Shown here one piece after another: positions 32,920 to 41,043 of a DNA stretch of 64,000 nucleotides (the first letter of the stretch is position 1; each line of letters starts with the position of its first letter). A program made the position numbers and the translations under genes. The notes under the pieces were generated by a model, which searched no databases, was not told the DNA's origin, and worked only from the letters and a program-made list of their open reading frames with translations. The stretch comes from Mycobacterium sp. ST-F2 (GTDB taxonomy: Bacteria > Actinomycetota > Actinomycetes > Mycobacteriales > Mycobacteriaceae), in contig NZ_JMHT01000003.1 in assembly GCF_001905655.1 (NCBI RefSeq), positions 1-64,000 of the forward strand, read 5' to 3'.

Positions 32920-33219
32920 TCAGCTCGTCGGTGGGGTCCGCGGCTCACCGGGGTGAGCCTGGAGGAATTCGAGTTCGCGTTGGCGGATGCGGCGGTGCCG
33001 GACGAAGAGCCAGGCGCCACCTCCGACGGCCAGCACGGCCGCGATCACCAGGGTCACGCCGCCGGTACCGGGTTGGCCGCCGGCGAAGAAGTACAGGCTC
33101 ACAACCAGGGTGGCCACCGCGAGCGCAACAGCCACCAGGCCCGGAGCATTCGTGCCGTCCTTGAACGATTCGCCGGCATGCGGCCGGGTGGTGCGAGCAT
33201 GGTCGACGGGGTCTTTCAT
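32920..33219 (-). CDS. usfY: UsfY-like membrane protein
   Basis: 99 residues. N-terminal DPVDHARTTRPHAGESFKDG closely matches mycobacterial UsfY, the protein encoded upstream of the usfX-sigF locus in M. tuberculosis; then two membrane helices (about 26-46, 52-71) and a basic tail. Function unknown. Here it is far from any usfX/anti-sigma gene, so it is a relocated copy or paralogue. ATG 33219 with AGGAGG 6 nt upstream. A degenerate SigF-like element (GGTGT, 16 nt, GGGCAT; 33255-33281, minus strand) lies upstream. Confidence 0.8.
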   Translation of the reverse strand: MKDPVDHARTTRPHAGESFKDGTNAPGLVAVALAVATLVVSLYFFAGGQPGTGGVTLVIAAVLAVGGGAWLFVRHRRIRQRELEFLQAHPGEPRTPPTS

Positions 33220-33434
33220 GGAATGCCTCCTGGGGATCAGTCCTCGACGTTCTAATGCCCGGTGCAGGGCGGTTCTACACCCGCTGTGCGGCGACTCGCA
33301 CCGATTTGAGCTCGGGATGTGCGGGGTCCGGCAGGTACAAGCCCGCCGCTGGCCAGCACGTCATCCCAAAACTGTTGTGCGCCCAGAGCATCCAGTACGC
33401 GGGCATCGGTACACGTGAGCCGCGGCGCAAACCG

Positions 33435-33461
33435 GGTTTAGCGGGCCACACCTGCGGGTAT
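33435..33461 (+). promoter_or_regulatory. SigF-type promoter of redox-enzyme pseudogene
   Basis: GGTTT (33435-33439), 16 nt, GGGTAT (33456-33461): a full consensus match. GGGGAGG follows at 33463-33469 before ATG 33474. Confidence 0.8.
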
Positions 33462-33473
33462 CGGGGAGGTCTC

Positions 33474-34493
33474 ATGTGCACAGAAGAACTTGTTCAGCCT
33501 TTGCTACCGGACCCCCGCGGTCCCGTGTCCAGTGTCGTCATCGGACTGCTGGGCGAGCGCCTGCCCACACAGTATCTGGCGCGGATACAGTTGCCGCTCG
33601 CGAATGCCGACCCCTTTGGCCTCGACCTGCAGTTGGCGCTGTATGTCTGCTACGAACTGCACTACCGCGGCTTCGCCGGCACCGACGAAAAGTGGGAATG
33701 GAACCCCGCCCTCCTCGATGTTCGTCATCGCATCGAGGAGCGGTTCCTGGCCGCCGTGAGAGAGCTCGTCGGCCCCATCAGTCCGGACAGCACGGCGCAC
33801 GCCGAGCTGGCTCGCTGCGACACCGAGCCTGTCGATGATTCGAGTCTGTCTGTCTATCTACAAGATCAGGCGACGTGGCCGCAGATGCAGGAGTAGTTCG
33901 TGCATCGCTCGCTGTACCACCTCAAGGAAGCCGACCCGCAGTCGTGGATCATTCCGCGGCTGACCGGTCGGGCGAAAGCCGCGTTCGTGGCGGTGGAATA
34001 CGACGAATACGGCGGCCGTGGCGGGTACGCGTCCATGCACCAGCGGCTGTTCGCCGATCTGCTCGATGCCGCGGGTCTGCGCAGCGACTATTTGCACTAC
34101 CTCGGCAATGCGACGGGCAGCACCCTGGCCGCGGTGAATCTCATGTCGATGTTCGGTCTGCACCGCCACCTGCGTGGCGCGGCCGTCGGGCATTTCGCCG
34201 CAACCGAACTGACCTCCTCGCCGGGATCGCACCGAATAGTCAAGGGCCTCAAGAGACTTGGCGCTCCGCGACCCTGCGTCGACTTCTATCGGGAACACGT
34301 CGAGGCCGACGCGGTTCACGAACAAGTGGTCCGCAAGGACGTCGTGGCAGACCTGGTGTCGCGCGAGCCCGGCCTGGAACGGGACATCGTTTTCGGTATT
34401 CGCGCCTTCGACGCGATCGAGGGACGGCTCGCCGATCACATGCTGTCCAGCTGGGCGGCAGGGTGCCCGTCGCTGCAGCACTGGCCCGTTTGA
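33474..34493 (+). pseudogene. Iron-containing redox enzyme (heme-oxygenase-like), in-frame TAG
   Basis: One continuous frame of about 339 codons for a heme-oxygenase-like diiron 'iron-containing redox enzyme family' protein, interrupted by TAG at 33894-33896. The N-terminal part (140 residues) carries YELHYRGFAG...EWNP, the C-terminal part (197 residues from GTG 33900) carries VHRSLYHLKEADPQSW, EYGGRGGYASMH, EHVEADAVHE: the iron-ligand segments are split between the two. Family members read through this point as QMxE-x-x-VHRS, so only one codon is affected and no bases are lost. Promoter and ribosome site are intact, suggesting recent mutation, strain polymorphism, sequencing error or read-through. 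Confidence 0.8.
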
Positions 34494-34512
34494 CCGCCGG
34501 CGCACCGGGTAA
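34487..34512 (+). promoter_or_regulatory. SigF-type promoter of hemerythrin operon
   Basis: CGTTT (34487-34491), 15 nt, GGGTAA (34507-34512), overlapping the 3' end of the preceding frame; 56 nt upstream of ATG 34569. Confidence 0.7.
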
Positions 34513-34568
34513 TCGGTGAGGGACGCGCTCACGGCCCGAGCGCGTCTGACGTTCTCACAGGAGGAAAT

Positions 34569-35129
34569 ATGGCTTCACACGCCCTCAAATCCCCGTCTGA
34601 TGTGATCGATCTCCTCACTGATCAGCACGAGCAGATCAAGTCACTGTTCACCGAGACCCTGGTGCTGGCCGGCGACGAGAGAGCGAGGTCGTTCCGGGAT
34701 CTGCGCCGGCTCCTCGCGGTGCACGAAACCGCCGAGGAGGAGATCGTGCACCCGCGGGCGAAGCAGAAGCTGCCCGGTGGCGAGAAGGTCGTCGATGCCA
34801 GGCTGGAAGAGGAGCACGAGGCGAAAAAGCTACTCGCCGAACTGGAGTCGCTCGACGTCGACAGCAAGGAGTTCACCGGCAAGCTGACGAAACTCCGCGA
34901 CGCCGTGATCGCGCACGCCGAGCACGAGGAGGCGGAGGAGTTCGCCAAGCTCGGAACCGAGCTGTCGCAGCAGGAGCTCGAGCGTATGGGCGAGATCGCC
35001 AAACTCGCGGAGGCAGTCGCGCCGACCCGGCCACATCCCGGCGTGGAGTCCCCGGCCGCGAACCTCATCGTCGGACCGTTCGCCGCGATGCTCGACCGTG
35101 TGCGGGACGTGATCTCGAGCGTCCGCTGA
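34569..35129 (+). CDS. Hemerythrin-like (HHE) protein
   Basis: 186 residues. Two HHE helices pairs: DQHEQIKSLF near residue 18, LLAVHETAEEEIVHP near 47-61, LEEEHEAKKLL near 79, AHAEHEEAEEF near 115-125, giving the five His and acidic ligands of a diiron hemerythrin-like fold. Such proteins in mycobacteria have been tied to peroxide and nitric oxide responses and to SigF. ATG preceded by AGGAGG with 5 nt spacing. Starts a SigF-type operon with the M42 peptidase remnant (5 nt downstream) and two iron-permease-like genes. Confidence 0.9.
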   Translation: MASHALKSPSDVIDLLTDQHEQIKSLFTETLVLAGDERARSFRDLRRLLAVHETAEEEIVHPRAKQKLPGGEKVVDARLEEEHEAKKLLAELESLDVDSKEFTGKLTKLRDAVIAHAEHEEAEEFAKLGTELSQQELERMGEIAKLAEAVAPTRPHPGVESPAANLIVGPFAAMLDRVRDVISSVR

Positions 35130-35134
35130 GTCCG

Positions 35135-36247
35135 ATGATCCAGCTGCTGCAGGAACTGTTGTGGGCGTACGGACCCTGTGGCCAGGAGGACGCCGTCCGT
35201 GAGATCTGCCTGCGCGAGCTGGCGCCGGTGGTCGACAGCGCCTGGGTCGACAAGGCCGGCAACGTGGTGGGGCGGGTGTCCTCGTCGGCGCGCGACGAGG
35301 AGCACTCGCCCATCCGCGTGATGGCTCACATGGACGAACTGTCGATGCTCGTCAAGCGAATTCAGCCGGACGGCAGAGTGCGGTTGACTCCGCTGGGCAC
35401 GATGTACCCCGCGAACTTCGGCCTCGGACCCGTGCTGATGCTTGGTGACCGGGAACACGTATGAGGTGTCCTCACAGTGGGATCCGAACACACCACCCAG
35501 GAAAGTCCGCAGATCTGGCAGACCAAACCCGACGGTGGTGACCGGGCGCTGAACTGGTCGGATGTGTACGTGTTCACGGGCCGCACACCGGACCAGTTGG
35601 CCGAAGCCGGCATCCGTCCCGGCGCTCGCGTGTGCGTGCACCGAAGCAAGCGGGAACTCGTCGAGATCGATGACTATCTCGGGTCCTATTTCATGGATGA
35701 CAGAGCACTGCTGGTGGTGCTCCTGTCTGCCGCGCGCGAGTTGCGCCAACGGCCGGAAAGACCGCCCCAGGACGTGTATTTCGTGTGCACGGTCAGTGAG
35801 GAGGTCGGCGGCCTCGGTGGCTCGTACGCCAGCCGGGCCCTGCCTGGTGAGTTGACCCTGGCACTCGAGGTCGGCCCGACCGAAGCCGAGTACGGCACCA
35901 CCGTCACAGGTGGGCCCATCGTCGGCTACAGCGACGCGCAGTGCGTCTACGACAAGGGCGTCGCGGACCGGCTGGTGGACGTGGCGACCGAGTTGGGCAC
36001 CGATCCGCAGCCGGCGGTCCTGGGCGCGTTCGAATCCGATGCGTCGCATGCCAAGTCGAACGGGCACACGGCCGCGGCCGGGTTGCTGTGCCTGCCCACG
36101 CTGAGCACTCACGGGTACGAGGTGGTGCCGCGCGATGGCATCGGTGCGATGTCAGACGTGTTGGTGGAGTTCCTGATGCAGCCGGTGCCGTTTGCCGAGG
36201 GCACGTCCCGGGTAAACAGGGCTGCACCACGAAAGGACGCGTCATGA
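35135..36247 (+). pseudogene. M42-family aminopeptidase, in-frame TGA
   Basis: A continuous frame of about 370 codons for an M42 glutamyl-aminopeptidase/endoglucanase-like metallopeptidase, broken by TGA at 35462-35464. Before it: LWAYGPCGQEDAVR, KAGNVVG, MAHMDELSMLV (first metal His/Asp). After it: YFMDDRALLVVLL, CTVSEEVGGLGG (catalytic Glu), LEVGPTEAEYG, and STHGYEVVP near the end. Family sequence runs across the stop (REHV-x-GVLTVGSEHTT), so only one codon is changed, for example CGA to TGA. A GTG at 35477 could restart translation but would lack a metal ligand. Stop overlaps the next gene by ATGA. Confidence 0.78.
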
Positions 36248-36657
36248 CCGTCTCCGAAAATCCCGACCCGGACGTGATGCCGTCCGGCGTGTCCGACAAA
36301 GTGTCCATGTTCGACCGGTTCGCCACCACCACGGCCGAAATCGTTTCCCGGGCCTGGTTCTTCCTGGCGTGCGTGCTGCTGGTGATCGTGTGGGCGCCGA
36401 CTTTCGCCCTCATGACCGTCGATACCTGGCAGCTGGTCATCAACACGATCACGACGATCATCACGTTCCTGTTGGTCGCTCTGCTGCAGAACACCCAGAG
36501 GCGTTCCGATGACGCGATTCAGCACAAACTCAACGCCATCGCCGACGCACTGGCAGATTTGATGCACCACCAGGGCGATGAGAACGACGGCATCCGCGAC
36601 GACGAGAAAGAACTGCGGGAGGCCGTCGGACTCGAAGAACGGGAAAGCACCGGCTGA
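36244..36657 (+). CDS. Low-affinity iron permease-like membrane protein (long)
   Basis: 137 residues matching the low-affinity iron permease family: FDRFATTTAEIVSRAWFFLACVLLVIVWAP near residues 22-50, second helix TWQLVINTITTIITFLLVALLQ near 57-80, then the signature NTQRRSDDAIQHKLNAIADAL. Tail is charged. ATG overlaps the M42 stop (ATGA). Transport activity of bacterial members is not well shown; link to the hemerythrin gene suggests iron or redox-related use. Confidence 0.85.
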   Translation: MTVSENPDPDVMPSGVSDKVSMFDRFATTTAEIVSRAWFFLACVLLVIVWAPTFALMTVDTWQLVINTITTIITFLLVALLQNTQRRSDDAIQHKLNAIADALADLMHHQGDENDGIRDDEKELREAVGLEERESTG

Positions 36658-36659
36658 CC

Positions 36660-37007
36660 ATGAACGCCGTCAAACCGGGTGCCCGGGCGATGGACGCCAT
36701 CATCGGTTGGGCCGGTTCGCTGCGCATCAGCGTCGCTGTTTTCGTGGCGGTCGCCGCAGCCCTGCTGGCCGGCATCGTCACACGCTTCCCGCCCTGGTGG
36801 CAAACCGCCGTCTATGCCACCAACGCGCTGGTTGCCCTGGTGATGCTCTTCGTCATTCAGCACACCACCAACCGTCAGACCGGCGCGATACTGCTCAAGC
36901 TCGATGAACTCATCGTCACCTCGTCGACAGCCCGCGACGACGTCATCGACGCCGAACGCCGGGACACCGCCGAACAAGAGAAATTGCACGACCGCCTGCA
37001 CCACTGA
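36660..37007 (+). CDS. Low-affinity iron permease-like membrane protein (short)
   Basis: 115 residues, same family as the preceding gene: two helices (about 18-42, 47-68) followed by IQHTTNRQTGAILLKLDELIV. It starts 2 nt after the preceding stop. The tandem pair probably arose by old duplication and may form a heteromeric unit. Ends 3 nt from the convergent ctaD gene. Confidence 0.83.
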   Translation: MNAVKPGARAMDAIIGWAGSLRISVAVFVAVAAALLAGIVTRFPPWWQTAVYATNALVALVMLFVIQHTTNRQTGAILLKLDELIVTSSTARDDVIDAERRDTAEQEKLHDRLHH

Positions 37008-37010
37008 TGG

Positions 37011-38690
37011 TCAACGGCCCACATGCGACTCGGTGCGCATCCGTTCGGTCATGTGTGGGTAATGCAGTTCGAAAGCCGGCCGTTCCGAACGGATTCGGGG
37101 CAGCTCGGTGAAGTTGTGCCGCGGTGGCGGGCAGGTCGTGGCCCACTCGAGTGAGTTGCCGTGGCCCCACGGGTCGTCGACGACGACGGGCTCGCCGTAG
37201 CGCCAGCTCTTGAACACGTTCCAGACGAACGGGAGCACCGACAGCGCCAGGATGAACGACCCGATGGTGGAGACCAGATTGAGGGTGTCGAAGCCGTCGC
37301 CGGGCAGGTAGTCGGCGTAGCGGCGCGGCATGCCCGCATCGCCCAGCCAGTGCTGCACGAGGAACGTGGTGTGGAAGCCGATGAAGGTCAGCCAGAAGTG
37401 CAGCTTGCCCAGGCGCTCGTCGAGCAGACGGCCCGTCATCTTCGGGAACCAGAAGTACATGCCGGCGTACGTGGCGAACACGATGGTGCCGAACAGCACG
37501 TAATGGAAGTGCGCCACAACGAAATACGAGTCCGTGACGTGGAAATCGAGCGGCGGGCTGGCCAACAGGACACCCGAAAGTCCACCCAACAGGAAGGTGA
37601 CGAGGAAGCCCACCGAGAACAGCATCGGCGTCTCGAACGTCAACTGCCCCTTCCACATGGTGCCGATCCAATTCCAGAATTTGATACCGGTCGGGACCGC
37701 GATCAGGAACGTCATGAACGAGAAGAACGGCAGCAGCACGGCACCCGTGGCGAACATGTGGTGCGCCCACACCGCGACCGACAGCACGGTGATGGCCCAC
37801 GTGGCGTAAACCAGTGTGGTGTAACCGAATATTGGCTTACGGGAGAACACCGGGATGATCTCGGTGACGATGCCGAAGAACGGCAGCGCCACGATGTAGA
37901 CCTCGGGGTGGCCGAAGAACCAGAACAGGTGTTGCCACAGGATCGCGCCGCCGTTGGCCGCGTCGTAGATGTGCGCGCCCAGGTGGCGCTGTGCGAGCAG
38001 ACCGAACAGGGCCGCGGTCAGGATCGGGAAGGCAAGCAGGATCAGCACGCCGGTGGCGACGATGTTCCAGGTGAAGATGGGCATGCGGAACATGGTCATC
38101 CCGGGGCAGCGCATGCAGACCACCGTGGTGATCATGTTGACCGCACCGAGGATGGTGCCGAGGCCCGAGACGATCAGGCCCACCGCCCACAGGTCCCCAC
38201 CGGACCCCGGCGAGCGGATGGCGTCGGACAGCGGGGTATAGCCCGTCCACCCGAAATCCGCTGCGCCGCCGGGTACGACGAATCCGGCCAGCACCACCAG
38301 TCCGCCGAACAGGAACAGCCAGAACGACAGCGCGTTGAGCCGGGGGAAGGCGACGTCCGGTGCGCCGATCTGCAAGGGCAGCACCAGATTCGCGAAACCG
38401 AAGACCACAGGGGTCGCGTACAGCAGCAGCATCAAGGTGCCGTGCACGGTGAACAGCTGGTTGTACTGCTCGTTGGACAGGAACTGCAGGCCGGGCATGG
38501 CAAGCTCGGTGCGCATCAGCAAAGCCATGATCCCGGCGCTGAAGAAGAACGCGAACGACGCCGCCAGGTACATCTGGCCGATCACCTTGTGGTCGGTCGT
38601 GCTGACGAGTCCGTACAGGACAGCGCCCAAACTCTTGCGGCGCGCCGGGAACGGCCGCTGCGGCGTCAACGGCACTTCGACAGCAGTCAC
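37011..38690 (-). CDS. ctaD: Cytochrome c oxidase subunit I (aa3-type)
   Basis: Catalytic subunit of the terminal oxidase: reduces oxygen to water and pumps protons. 559 residues, twelve helices. Heme/copper ligands are all present: first heme a His in FTVHGTLML, CuB His and cross-linked Tyr in FGHPEVYI near 245, HHMFATG near 295, and the heme ligands in [10 protein letters not shown] near 380. No other oxidase subunit gene is nearby, so this is probably an extra copy besides the housekeeping ctaD. GTG 38690 is favoured: a SigF-type -10 ends about 9 nt upstream, giving a leaderless start; the longer frame to 38780 would overlap dps. Confidence 0.92.
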   Translation of the reverse strand: MTAVEVPLTPQRPFPARRKSLGAVLYGLVSTTDHKVIGQMYLAASFAFFFSAGIMALLMRTELAMPGLQFLSNEQYNQLFTVHGTLMLLLYATPVVFGFANLVLPLQIGAPDVAFPRLNALSFWLFLFGGLVVLAGFVVPGGAADFGWTGYTPLSDAIRSPGSGGDLWAVGLIVSGLGTILGAVNMITTVVCMRCPGMTMFRMPIFTWNIVATGVLILLAFPILTAALFGLLAQRHLGAHIYDAANGGAILWQHLFWFFGHPEVYIVALPFFGIVTEIIPVFSRKPIFGYTTLVYATWAITVLSVAVWAHHMFATGAVLLPFFSFMTFLIAVPTGIKFWNWIGTMWKGQLTFETPMLFSVGFLVTFLLGGLSGVLLASPPLDFHVTDSYFVVAHFHYVLFGTIVFATYAGMYFWFPKMTGRLLDERLGKLHFWLTFIGFHTTFLVQHWLGDAGMPRRYADYLPGDGFDTLNLVSTIGSFILALSVLPFVWNVFKSWRYGEPVVVDDPWGHGNSLEWATTCPPPRHNFTELPRIRSERPAFELHYPHMTERMRTESHVGR

Positions 38691-38699
38691 CCCGGGGCG

Positions 38700-38726
38700 G
38701 TACCCGGGGCGCACTGGTCCTAAACG
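38700..38726 (-). promoter_or_regulatory. SigF-type promoter of ctaD
   Basis: Minus strand: CGTTT, 16 nt, GGGTAC, with the -10 ending 9 nt before GTG 38690. Directly abuts the divergent dps promoter. Confidence 0.72.
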
Positions 38727-38754
38727 GTGTTTGCCCGCGATGCCGTAGGGGTAG
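38727..38754 (+). promoter_or_regulatory. SigF-type promoter of dps
   Basis: GTGTTT (38727-38732), 16 nt, GGGTAG (38749-38754), 9 nt before ATG 38764; a very short leader. GAGG lies within the same stretch and could act as a ribosome site only if transcription starts further upstream. Confidence 0.65.
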
Positions 38755-38763
38755 AGGCAACCA

Positions 38764-39300
38764 ATGAGCGAATTCACCATTCCAGGGCTTTCCGAAGAGC
38801 AGAGCAGCCGGATCCGAGAGCTGTTGCAAATTCAACTGAGCACGTACAACGACTTGCATCTGACGCTCAAGCACGTGCATTGGAATGTCGTGGGGCCCAA
38901 TTTCATTGGCGTGCACGAGATGATCGATCCGCAGGTCGAGCTGGTGCGGGGTTACGCGGATCAAACCGCCGAGCGCATCGCGGCGCTCGGCGCGTCGCCC
39001 GACGGTACGCCGGGGGCGATTCTCAAACATCGCACCTGGGACGACTACTCGATCGGCCGCGACACCGCGCAAGCGCACCTCGCGGCACTCGACCTGGTCT
39101 ATGACGGCGTCATCAAGGACGCGCGCAAGGCCATCGAAGAACTCGACGAGCTCGATCTGGTCACTCAGGACATGCTGATCGGTCAGGTCGCCGAACTGGA
39201 GAAGTTCCAGTGGTTCGTCCGTGCCCACCTGGAATCCGCCGGGGGCGAGTTGGTCACCGGCGGCGCGCACACCGAGCGCCAGGCGGCGGCTCAGGCGTAG
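38764..39300 (+). CDS. dps: Dps ferritin-like DNA-binding protein
   Basis: Dodecameric iron-storing, DNA-protecting protein of starvation and oxidative stress. 178 residues. Ferroxidase motif [27 protein letters not shown] with ligands His39-His51-Asp/Glu region, and a positively charged plus Gln/Ala-rich C-terminal tail. Very close to M. smegmatis Dps1 (TIPGLS start, [27 protein letters not shown]). Divergent from ctaD; its 3' end overlaps the convergent F420-type gene by 10 nt. Confidence 0.95.
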   Translation: MSEFTIPGLSEEQSSRIRELLQIQLSTYNDLHLTLKHVHWNVVGPNFIGVHEMIDPQVELVRGYADQTAERIAALGASPDGTPGAILKHRTWDDYSIGRDTAQAHLAALDLVYDGVIKDARKAIEELDELDLVTQDMLIGQVAELEKFQWFVRAHLESAGGELVTGGAHTERQAAAQA

Positions 39301-40259
39301 GCCGACTCCTGGAATTCCGGCAGTACGTCGCGCTCCCAGGCATCGAAGAACCCGTCCATGTCGGGGCCGATCTGCTGGACGTAGATCTCGTCGACACCGG
39401 CATCGACGTACTTACGCACCTGTGCGACGTGGGCGTCGATGTCGGGTCCGCACACGATCGCATCCGTCACGGCTTCACGCGCCACCAGGCTCGCGGCGGA
39501 GGCGAAATCCGTTGGGCGGGGCAGAATCTGATTGAGTTGTCCGGGTAGCTGGTCGGTGGCCCACAGGCGGTGCGCCGTGTCGGCCGCGAACTTCGCGTCC
39601 AGATCCCAACACACCTTCATCCCGGCCTGTACTGGCCTACGCCCGCCGCCGGCCTCGCGGAAGAGCGCCACCAGGTCGGCGTCGGGCATGGTGATGCAGT
39701 ACCCGTCGCCGATCCGCCCGGCCAGCCGGGTTGCCTGCGGGCCGAACCCCGATATGTAGATCGGTATGCGGTACTCCGGGAGGGTGTAGATGCGCGCGTC
39801 CTGGACGCGGTAGTAGCGCCCGTCATGGTTCACCACTTCGCCGCGGTGCAGCGTCCTGATGAGCGACACCGCCTCCGCGAGCCGGTCCAGACGTTCTCCG
39901 GCCGACGGCCAGGCGTCGCCCAGGATGTGTTCGTTGAGGGCTTCGCCGCTGCCCACACCCAGCCGGAAGCCGCCGCGCAGCTGAACAGCGGCGGTGGCGG
40001 CCGCTTGCGCGATGATCGCAGGATGCATCCGGAACGTCGGGCAGGTGACGGCCGTGGTCACCGGCAAGGCCGTCACCTCGGACAGCGCGCCCAGAACGCC
40101 CCAGACAAAAGGACTCTGGCCTTGTTCGTCGTGCCACGGATGGAAATGGTCTGACACCCACAGGCCGTGGAAGCCGGCTTCCTCGGCACGTCGGGCCTGA
40201 GCGATCAGGTCGTGCGGGTCGAACTGTTCACAGCAGAGGAAGTAGCCGATATGCGTCAT
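39291..40259 (-). CDS. F420-dependent LLM-class oxidoreductase
   Basis: 322 residues, luciferase-like monooxygenase barrel of the F420-type subgroup related to F420-dependent glucose-6-phosphate dehydrogenase (HIGYFLCCEQFDP start, GFHGLWVSDHFHPW, TAVTCPTFRMHPAIIAQAAAT, RLGVGSGEALNEH, ISGFGPQATRLAGRIGDGY). Likely transfers hydride to or from F420 with an alcohol or sugar substrate; the exact substrate is unknown. ATG 40259 chosen by family alignment. A GGGTAC box lies 10 nt upstream but without a good -35. Confidence 0.86.
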   Translation of the reverse strand: MTHIGYFLCCEQFDPHDLIAQARRAEEAGFHGLWVSDHFHPWHDEQGQSPFVWGVLGALSEVTALPVTTAVTCPTFRMHPAIIAQAAATAAVQLRGGFRLGVGSGEALNEHILGDAWPSAGERLDRLAEAVSLIRTLHRGEVVNHDGRYYRVQDARIYTLPEYRIPIYISGFGPQATRLAGRIGDGYCITMPDADLVALFREAGGGRRPVQAGMKVCWDLDAKFAADTAHRLWATDQLPGQLNQILPRPTDFASAASLVAREAVTDAIVCGPDIDAHVAQVRKYVDAGVDEIYVQQIGPDMDGFFDAWERDVLPEFQESAYA

Positions 40260-40340
40260 GTGGGACTCGTACCCGGCAAGTTGGGCAGACAATCGCGGAG
40301 CGCGTTACGATCATCTCGGCTAAGTGCCGCCCACAACGAC

Positions 40341-41012
40341 ATGAGTGAACCTGACGGCGAAATCGCCGACTCCGAATCCTGGGACGTCGCCGCGGTATTC
40401 AGCGGCGGCGTTACTCAACATGTCGGCAGTTTTCAATTCAGTCTCGCCGAGCAGCGGTGGATCTGGTCTGCCGAGGTGGCCGGCATGCACGGCTACACGT
40501 TGGGGGAGGTGGAGCCCACCACCGAGTTGTTGCTGAGCCACAAGCATCCTGACGACCGGGCGAAAGTCGCCGAGATTCTGGAGCGGGTGCAGACCGGTGG
40601 ATTGTTCAGCAGTCGGCACCGCATCGTCGATACCGAGGGCAGGATTCACTGGGTCGTGGTGGTCAGTGACCGGATGACCGACGACGACGGTGCGGTCACC
40701 GGTACCAAGGGCTACTACATCGACGTCACCGCCGGCATTCAGTCCGATCTCACCGTGGCCATGGCCTCGGTGGTGGAGTCGCGAGCGGTGATTGATCAGG
40801 CCAAGGGCATCCTCATGGCGGCCTACGGCATCGATGCCGATCGTGCCTTCGAGATTCTGAAATGGCGTTCGCAGGCCACCCAGGTGAAGCTCCGAACTGT
40901 CGCGACCCGGCTGCTGGAGGCCGTGATTCGCGAGGGCCTGGCCTCTGAGACGGTCACGGTGATCGACCATCTGTTGCTCGTCGACGGTCCCCCCGACGGT
41001 GACGAGGCTTGA
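40341..41012 (+). CDS. PAS-ANTAR RNA-binding regulator
   Basis: 223 residues. A PAS domain (residues about 30-135; GMHGYTLGEVEPTTELLLSHKHPDDRAKV, ...GYYIDVT) followed by an ANTAR domain (about 145-205; SRAVIDQAKGILMAAYGIDADRAFEILKWRSQ), the RNA-binding antiterminator module common in mycobacteria. It probably senses a small ligand or redox state and prevents termination at dual hairpins in target mRNAs. ATG 40341 chosen; the frame extends upstream but overlaps the divergent gene. Target unknown. Confidence 0.9.
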   Translation: MSEPDGEIADSESWDVAAVFSGGVTQHVGSFQFSLAEQRWIWSAEVAGMHGYTLGEVEPTTELLLSHKHPDDRAKVAEILERVQTGGLFSSRHRIVDTEGRIHWVVVVSDRMTDDDGAVTGTKGYYIDVTAGIQSDLTVAMASVVESRAVIDQAKGILMAAYGIDADRAFEILKWRSQATQVKLRTVATRLLEAVIREGLASETVTVIDHLLLVDGPPDGDEA

Positions 41013-41019
41013 CAATCTG

Positions 41020-41035
41020 TCGAACAATTGTTCGA
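41020..41035. promoter_or_regulatory. LexA (SOS) box upstream of radical SAM gene
   Basis: TCGAACAATTGTTCGA, a perfect 16-bp palindrome identical to the mycobacterial LexA consensus TCGAAC-N4-GTTCGA, 8 nt before ATG 41044. TTGACA (41009-41014) just upstream could be the -35, putting the box between -35 and start, where LexA would block transcription. Confidence 0.88.
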
Positions 41036-41043
41036 ATTGAGTC

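Noticed and set aside
33255..33281. SigF-type promoter for usfY
   Set aside because: GGTGT-N16-GGGCAT has mismatches in both boxes; noted only in the gene entry.
37161..38723. 520-codon open frame antisense to ctaD
   Set aside because: Composition artefact of GC-rich coding sequence; product is charged low-complexity, and ctaD on the other strand is certain.
40269..40293. SigF-type promoter for the F420-type gene
   Set aside because: GGGTAC is present, but the region 15-16 nt upstream reads ATTG instead of GTTT.
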